Source: an uncultured Bacillota bacterium
Lineage (GTDB): Bacteria > Bacillota_I > Bacilli_A > Erysipelotrichales > Erysipelotrichaceae
Reading direction: 5' to 3'
Assembly (NCBI GenBank): GCA_949287785.1
Contig: CASEHR010000098.1
Location: 1 to 10,585, forward strand
DNA: 10,585 nt
This document shows positions 6,678 through 10,585 of the stretch, piece by piece; the first letter of the stretch is position 1, and every line of letters starts with the position of its first letter. Below the pieces are notes generated by a model. It made no database searches. It was not told the origin of the DNA and saw nothing but the letters and a program-made list of their open reading frames with translations. The position numbers were made by a program, and so were the translations under genes.

Positions 6678-8053
6678 AAAAGCTTTTGAATGTCTTTCTA
6701 GTCATCTTTCTATGTGCTGTATCGCTTACCGGTATCACTGCTGAGGATTATGATTTCTCCGATACTGAGTATTGGGATGAATACTGTGTCGACTATCGGT
6801 TAGCAGGTGCTGATTCGGAAAAGTTCATTGCCTGTGCGGCATATCAGAGATATAAGATCCAATCAAGTCAAGACAGGATCGATGATCTCACTCAGCAGAT
6901 CGAAGATCTGGAAGGTGATCTGCTAGAGTCTCAGCGACTCATGGAACAATACAACGCCGAGATCGAGGCTTTGTCGGTCGATATCGAAAACAAGCGGGTC
7001 GAGATCGATAATCTGCAGGATGATATCGATTATCTTCAGGATGACATCGATGAGCAGGAAAAAGAAGTCAATGTCCTGAATCAAAGGGTCCTGGACCGGA
7101 TGGCTGCCGGTCAATCGACGATGCATTTCAACCCCTATCTGGATTTTCTTTTGGGTGCTTCAAGTTTTGAAGATCTGCTCAGAAGAGGATACGGTCTTGA
7201 GACCATCATGGCAGCTGATGAAGATATCCGGACTGAGATATTGGCGGTCTTGACCGATCTCAACGATAAGAAAGCCGCCTTGGACGAATCGAAAGAGCTT
7301 CTTGATCTTCAGCTTGCCTCGATGGAGCAAAGCCAAAATGATCTTGCGGTCATGGTCGAGTTCCAGCAGCAGGTCTATGAAGAGACAAATGTCATGATAG
7401 ACGAATACCTGGCAAACCTGGAAGAGGAATATCAGAACTATTCCGATCTGGTCAGCCAAGCTGATTTAGCGGGACTTCCTAACAGTGAAGGTTTTATCAG
7501 TCCGGTACCCGGTGCATCGATATCTGCCGGGACCTGGTATTATCCTGAATCATTCGGTGGCGGTGTCCACTTAGGTGTCGATTTTGCGGTCGGTATCGGT
7601 ACTGAACTTCTGGCACCGGCCAATGGTGTCGTCATCGTATCGTCTGATGGTTGTCCGACCGGTTATCTTGGCGACAGTTGTGGTACGGCTGGTGGCGGTG
7701 TCGCTTACGGCGGCAATCAGATCTATCTCATCGTCGCTGCCGGCGGCAGTATCTACGGTGTCATCTTCTGTCATCTTCTGGCCGGATCATTATTGGTTGA
7801 AGAGGGTGATATCGTCTTGCAGGGACAGGCTTTGGCGCAGGTCGGATCAAGCGGCAACAGCACCGGTCCGCATTGTCACATCGAGCTTTTCTATCTGGGT
7901 GAAGGAACGATCACCGATATTCCGGCTTATCTTGAACGCAATTATACCCTTTCCTTCAACTGTGGCTGGGGTTCTGCTGCTTTGAGTAGGCTTTGTGAAA
8001 ACGGCGTCGGAGCACCTTGCCGATTGAAACCGGAGGATTATCTGGCTGAATAG
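6674..8053 (+). CDS. Secreted coiled-coil M23 peptidoglycan endopeptidase, probable FtsEX effector
   Basis: Extracellular zinc metallopeptidase expected to cut peptide cross-links in peptidoglycan. It has 459 residues from ATG 6674, which overlaps the ftsX stop and has GAGGT (6662-6666) upstream; an in-frame ATG at 6650 would spoil the signal peptide. A signal peptide (1-23, cleavage after TGITA) is followed by a long coiled-coil region of heptad-like Leu/Ile/Asp/Glu repeats (about 60-140 and 190-270), as in EnvC and PcsB. The M23 domain spans about 285-420. Zinc and catalytic residues are intact: H299 and D303 in HLGVD, H367 in FCHLL, H400 and H402 in GPHCHIE. The mature protein contains nine cysteines (38, 54, 327, 336, 366, 401, 430, 441, 449), unusual for a Gram-positive exoprotein, and a 50-residue tail after the M23 core. 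Position after ftsX suggests control by FtsEX. Confidence 0.92.
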   Translation: MKKLLNVFLVIFLCAVSLTGITAEDYDFSDTEYWDEYCVDYRLAGADSEKFIACAAYQRYKIQSSQDRIDDLTQQIEDLEGDLLESQRLMEQYNAEIEALSVDIENKRVEIDNLQDDIDYLQDDIDEQEKEVNVLNQRVLDRMAAGQSTMHFNPYLDFLLGASSFEDLLRRGYGLETIMAADEDIRTEILAVLTDLNDKKAALDESKELLDLQLASMEQSQNDLAVMVEFQQQVYEETNVMIDEYLANLEEEYQNYSDLVSQADLAGLPNSEGFISPVPGASISAGTWYYPESFGGGVHLGVDFAVGIGTELLAPANGVVIVSSDGCPTGYLGDSCGTAGGGVAYGGNQIYLIVAAGGSIYGVIFCHLLAGSLLVEEGDIVLQGQALAQVGSSGNSTGPHCHIELFYLGEGTITDIPAYLERNYTLSFNCGWGSAALSRLCENGVGAPCRLKPEDYLAE

Positions 8054-8080
8054 ATTTAAATACAGAACCTGATATTACAG

Positions 8081-8123
8081 ACTGAAGACAGATGCATACA
8101 TGATCTGTCTTCGGTCTTTTTTT
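8081..8123 (+). terminator. Strong intrinsic terminator of the yitT-ftsEX-M23 unit
   Basis: GAAGACAGAT (8084-8093) pairs perfectly with ATCTGTCTTC (8103-8112). The stem extends outward by T-G, C-G and A-T pairs (8081-8083 with 8113-8115) to 13 bp. Seven T residues follow at 8117-8123. It lies 27 bases after the M23 stop codon. Confidence 0.92.
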
Positions 8124-8225
8124 GTGCTTTTTGATATGTAATTTTCTGTCTTTATGAAAGGTGAAGATCCTTTTGAAATGATCGGTTATACATCTTAAGA
8201 TCGATGATACAGGCGTTTAATTACT

Positions 8226-8252
8226 TTGACAATTCAAAGCGGTGATTATAAT
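8226..8252 (+). promoter_or_regulatory. Sigma-A type promoter for the ctp-hisJ-uvrB unit
   Basis: TTGACA at 8226-8231 and a perfect TATAAT at 8247-8252, with a short 15-base spacer. An alternative -10, TATAAC at 8252-8257, gives a 20-base spacer. The expected start from the first box is about 8259, leaving 0 to 4 bases before the ATG at 8262. The TTG of the -35 is in frame with the gene and should not be mistaken for its start codon. Confidence 0.72.
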
Positions 8253-8261
8253 ATAACTGCT

Positions 8262-9776
8262 ATGAGAGAAGAAAAAAACAACGAACAGGAAATATATCGG
8301 ATCAAGCTGAAGAAAAAGCCGCTCAGTTCAGAACGCGAAGAGATAAGAGTGAAAAAAGCCGTCCGCAATCGTAAACTCATAACGGTCATCATCGCCGTCG
8401 TCCTTGTGATCATCGGCTTTGAATTCGGCCTTTTATTCGGCATATCGAGCACATCACGAAAACCCAGTGAAGGACTTGACAGTTCAAAGCTGGAAGAGAT
8501 AGCTTACTATTTTGAGAATTATTGGCTTTATGCCGATGATTATGAAGATCTCACCACCACCCTTTATGATCAGGCACTATACGGAATGACGACTTTTGCG
8601 GATGACCCGTATACGACTTATGCCAGTGTTGATGATATGGAAGACTACAATAACGATATCAATGTTGAATTCGTCGGGATCGGGGTCACTTATCGTCTTG
8701 CCGGCAGCGGCTTTGTCATAACCAAAGTATATGAAGGTTCGCCCGCGCATAGTGCCGGGCTTGAACCTGGTGATATCATCAAGGCGGTCGATGGAAAGAG
8801 CACGGAAGGTATGAGTACACAGGATCTTCAGGATATCGTGCTTGGTAAAGAGGATACGGCGATCACTTTTGATGTTCTGAGGGATGGTCATTTGACGAAT
8901 GTCGAGGTGGTACGAGGCAATGTCGACAGCTCGGTATACGCCTATGCTTTAGGCGATGTGGCTGTTCTGGAACTTTATTCTTTCGGTCTTGATACATATG
9001 ATGACTGTGTTGAATATCTCGATGAGTTGAAGGATTATGAAAAACTCATCATCGATCTCAGGGATAATGGCGGCGGTTATGCTTCAGCTGTTGAAGAGAT
9101 CGCCGGTCTGTTTTTGCCTGAGGGTTCGGTAGTCATGCGGGAGTTTGACAAGGACGGTAAAGAGATCGTCTCCAAGACTAATAGCAGTGTCTGCTATGAC
9201 AACTTCAAAGAGATCATCATCCTGACCAATAGTAATACCGCCAGCGCTGCCGAGGTACTGACGATGGCTTTGAAGGAAGGTCACCCCAATACGCATACGC
9301 TTGGTGAGACGACCTATGGCAAAGGTGTCGTTCAATCACTTCTGACGCTGAGTGATGGCAGTACGCTGCGCCTGACTTCGATGTATTGGACTTCACCAAA
9401 CAAGGTCTCGATCCATGAAACAGGGATCGATCCGGATTATGATATCAGACAGGATGATGTTTACTACGAGGTCTTCTATCCGCTTGCAGACGATACGGTT
9501 TTGGATATCGACAGTGTCAGCGAGTATACAAGGCTGACGCAGGAAGCTCTGGCTTATATCGGTTATGATGTCGATCGGACGGATGGGTATTTCAGCGAAA
9601 GTACCAAGAGCTGTATCCAGGCTTTTTTGAGCGACTATGATCTTGAAGGAGACGGTACGCTTGATAAGGAGAGTTATGAGGCGATCATGTCAGTCATGTA
9701 TGGTCTGGCATATGGTGATCAAAGCTATGATGAACAGTTTATGGGAGCGTTAGAGATCATCGATGCGCAAGACTAA
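8262..9776 (+). CDS. S41 carboxy-terminal processing protease, CtpB-like, with peptidoglycan-binding tail
   Basis: Membrane-anchored serine protease of the C-terminal processing family, with its catalytic part outside the membrane. It has 504 residues from ATG 8262. A basic cytoplasmic head (1-38) is followed by one membrane anchor (about 39-61), a PDZ domain (about 132-205, with VGIGV and SPAHSAGLEPGD), and the S41 core. The catalytic Ser-Lys pair is S328 in NTASAAEV and K354 in TYGKGVVQ, with Q358 also conserved. A C-terminal PG_binding_1-like domain lies at about 425-490. This is the architecture of Bacillus CtpB. No Shine-Dalgarno exists upstream of 8262, because the -10 box is 9 bases away. 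The 3' end overlaps the next gene by 14 bases. It could process secreted hydrolases such as the upstream M23 protein; that is inference from adjacency. Confidence 0.93.
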   Translation: MREEKNNEQEIYRIKLKKKPLSSEREEIRVKKAVRNRKLITVIIAVVLVIIGFEFGLLFGISSTSRKPSEGLDSSKLEEIAYYFENYWLYADDYEDLTTTLYDQALYGMTTFADDPYTTYASVDDMEDYNNDINVEFVGIGVTYRLAGSGFVITKVYEGSPAHSAGLEPGDIIKAVDGKSTEGMSTQDLQDIVLGKEDTAITFDVLRDGHLTNVEVVRGNVDSSVYAYALGDVAVLELYSFGLDTYDDCVEYLDELKDYEKLIIDLRDNGGGYASAVEEIAGLFLPEGSVVMREFDKDGKEIVSKTNSSVCYDNFKEIIILTNSNTASAAEVLTMALKEGHPNTHTLGETTYGKGVVQSLLTLSDGSTLRLTSMYWTSPNKVSIHETGIDPDYDIRQDDVYYEVFYPLADDTVLDIDSVSEYTRLTQEALAYIGYDVDRTDGYFSESTKSCIQAFLSDYDLEGDGTLDKESYEAIMSVMYGLAYGDQSYDEQFMGALEIIDAQD

Positions 9777-10548
9777 TTTTCATACACACACATACCGTTG
9801 CAAGCACGCCAAGGGTCTTGACGAAGACTACGTCTTGGCGGCTATCGGAAACGGTTATGAAGTCCTCGGTTTTTCCGACCATGTTCCATGGCCTTACAAG
9901 AAGCCGTTTAAGACCAATACCCGGATGGATATGGATGAGCTTGACGATTATGTGCAGAGCGTCAGATATCTGAAGGAGAAGTATCGGGATCAGATCGAGA
10001 TCTTGCTGGGATTTGAGTGCGAGTATTTTCCCGAATACATGGATTATCTTAAAAGGATGATCGAAGAAGTACATGCCGACTATATCATCTTCGGCAACCA
10101 CTACTATCTGAGTGATGAATTGAACGAGTACTATGGTAAAAACACCGATCAGGATATCTTTATGGACCACTATCTCACTGGGGTGATCGATGGTCTTAAG
10201 ACAGGACTGTATGCCTATCTTTGTCATCCGGATCTTTTCATGCGTGCAAGAAAGGTCTTTGACGATAAAGCCAGGGAAATATCGGAAATGATCTGTGCTT
10301 ATGCCAAAGAGAATGACGTGATCTTAGAATATAATCTTGAGGGAATGCGGCAGAGTGAAGAGGTGAAGGCCGCATATTATCCATGTCCGGAATTTTGGCA
10401 GATCGCTAGTACTTATCATAATAAAGTCATCATCGGTGTCGATGCGCATGAAGCCGGATCGCTATGGCGAAATGACTATCGCAAACAGGCTTTACAGACG
10501 ATCGAAGAACTGGATCTTGAACTTGTAGACGATATCAAAAGGAGGTAA
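9763..10548 (+). CDS. PHP-domain phosphatase, histidinol-phosphatase (HisJ) type
   Basis: Cytoplasmic metal-dependent phosphoesterase of the PHP superfamily. It has 261 residues, close to Bacillus HisJ (about 268). Metal-binding residues are present in the expected order: H7-x-H9 in FHTHTYRCKH, D39-H40 in GFSDHVPWP, E85 in GFECEY, H113 in FGNHYY, H155 in LCHPDLF, and D227-x-H229 in GVDAHEAG. The substrate would be histidinol phosphate if it is a true HisJ (eighth step of histidine synthesis), but no other his gene is in the window, so another phosphate ester is possible. The start must precede H7, which leaves ATG 9763 as the only candidate. It lies inside the 3' end of the ctp gene (14-base overlap) with only weak purine matches upstream, so translation is probably coupled to ctp. 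Confidence 0.85.
   Translation: MRKTNFHTHTYRCKHAKGLDEDYVLAAIGNGYEVLGFSDHVPWPYKKPFKTNTRMDMDELDDYVQSVRYLKEKYRDQIEILLGFECEYFPEYMDYLKRMIEEVHADYIIFGNHYYLSDELNEYYGKNTDQDIFMDHYLTGVIDGLKTGLYAYLCHPDLFMRARKVFDDKAREISEMICAYAKENDVILEYNLEGMRQSEEVKAAYYPCPEFWQIASTYHNKVIIGVDAHEAGSLWRNDYRKQALQTIEELDLELVDDIKRR
10537..10546 (+). promoter_or_regulatory. Shine-Dalgarno of the last gene
   Basis: AAAAGGAGGT, a near-perfect complement to the 16S rRNA tail, ends 4 bases before ATG 10551. It overlaps the stop region of the PHP gene, whose last codons are AGG AGG TAA. Confidence 0.85.
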
Positions 10549-10550
10549 AG

Positions 10551-10585
10551 ATGGATCATTTTGAATTAGTCGCTCCTTTTAAGCC
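10551..10585 (+). CDS. uvrB: Start of probable excinuclease ABC subunit B (UvrB), truncated by the window
   Basis: Only the first 11 codons and a partial twelfth are present: MDHFELVAPFK then CC, consistent with Pro. The pattern FELVxxxxP resembles the N-terminus of UvrB, the damage-verifying helicase subunit of nucleotide excision repair, which usually reads FELVSxYxPxGDQP. A strong Shine-Dalgarno and a gap of two bases after the PHP gene show it is the next gene of the same operon. In Bacillus uvrB lies in the same broad neighbourhood as ftsEX and ctpB, which adds support. The evidence is short, so the name is tentative. Confidence 0.6.
   Translation, partial: MDHFELVAPFK

Noticed and set aside
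7761..7780. Tandem direct repeat of TCATCTTCTG in the M23 gene
   Set aside because: The two copies are read in different frames around the conserved FCHLL motif; two copies of a 10-mer in coding sequence are not evidence of an element.
8154..8198. Fourteen-codon reading frame ahead of the ctp promoter
   Set aside because: No convincing promoter or Shine-Dalgarno and no recognisable peptide; a frame of this size is expected by chance.
8226..8261. In-frame TTG at 8226 as start of the S41 protease
   Set aside because: This TTG is the first half of the TTGACA -35 box, and the following codons cover the -10 box. The first plausible start is ATG 8262.
9757..10227. 156-codon antisense frame opposite the PHP gene
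   Set aside because: The plus strand carries all PHP metal-binding motifs, so the minus frame is a by-product of its codon use.
1..10585. Mobile elements, CRISPR arrays, defence systems, tRNA or rRNA genes
   Set aside because: No transposase, integrase, repeat-spacer structure, RNA gene or defence-type domain was recognised; every large gene is an ordinary chromosomal family.

Overview
The window looks like chromosomal backbone from a low-to-mid GC Gram-positive bacterium (Bacillota). A lineage near Erysipelotrichia is my best guess, from the mix of asnA, an LtaS-type synthase, ftsEX, a coiled-coil M23 hydrolase and a peptidoglycan-binding CTP protease. TGA serves as a stop codon, so this is the standard code and not the Mollicutes code. 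There is no phage, insertion sequence, tRNA, rRNA or CRISPR array. Every large reading frame belongs to a recognisable family, and coding density is high; the longest gene-free stretch is about 208 bp.

Layout. (1) The 3' part of asnA (asparagine synthesis) ends in a terminator that abuts the promoter of an LtaS-like polyglycerolphosphate (cell-envelope polymer) synthase. (2) That gene converges on a minus-strand pair: a lipoprotein metallophosphatase followed by darA, a PII-like c-di-AMP receptor. A bidirectional hairpin separates the two directions. (3) A divergent promoter region of about 75 bp separates the metallophosphatase from a YitT-family membrane protein gene, which is followed by ftsE, ftsX and a secreted coiled-coil M23 peptidase with overlapping or near-overlapping ends, then a strong terminator. 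(4) A new promoter drives a membrane-anchored S41 (CtpB-like) protease, a PHP-domain phosphatase of the HisJ type, and the start of what is probably uvrB.

How the genes work together. FtsE (ATPase) and FtsX (membrane partner) are the classic transmembrane switch for a peptidoglycan hydrolase. The adjacent M23 protein, with a long coiled coil and an intact zinc site, is the natural effector. The CTP protease with a peptidoglycan-binding tail could trim or clear such hydrolases. The LtaS-like synthase and the c-di-AMP receptor add envelope-polymer and turgor signalling themes, although their link here is only by proximity.

The most notable signal is about gene expression. At five promoter-proximal genes (LtaS-like, metallophosphatase, yitT, ftsE, ctp) a good sigma-A type -10 box lies only 3 to 9 bases from the start codon, which leaves no room for a Shine-Dalgarno site. 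Four operon-internal genes (darA, ftsX, M23, uvrB) have ordinary Shine-Dalgarno sites. This suggests systematic leaderless or near-leaderless translation of first genes in this organism.
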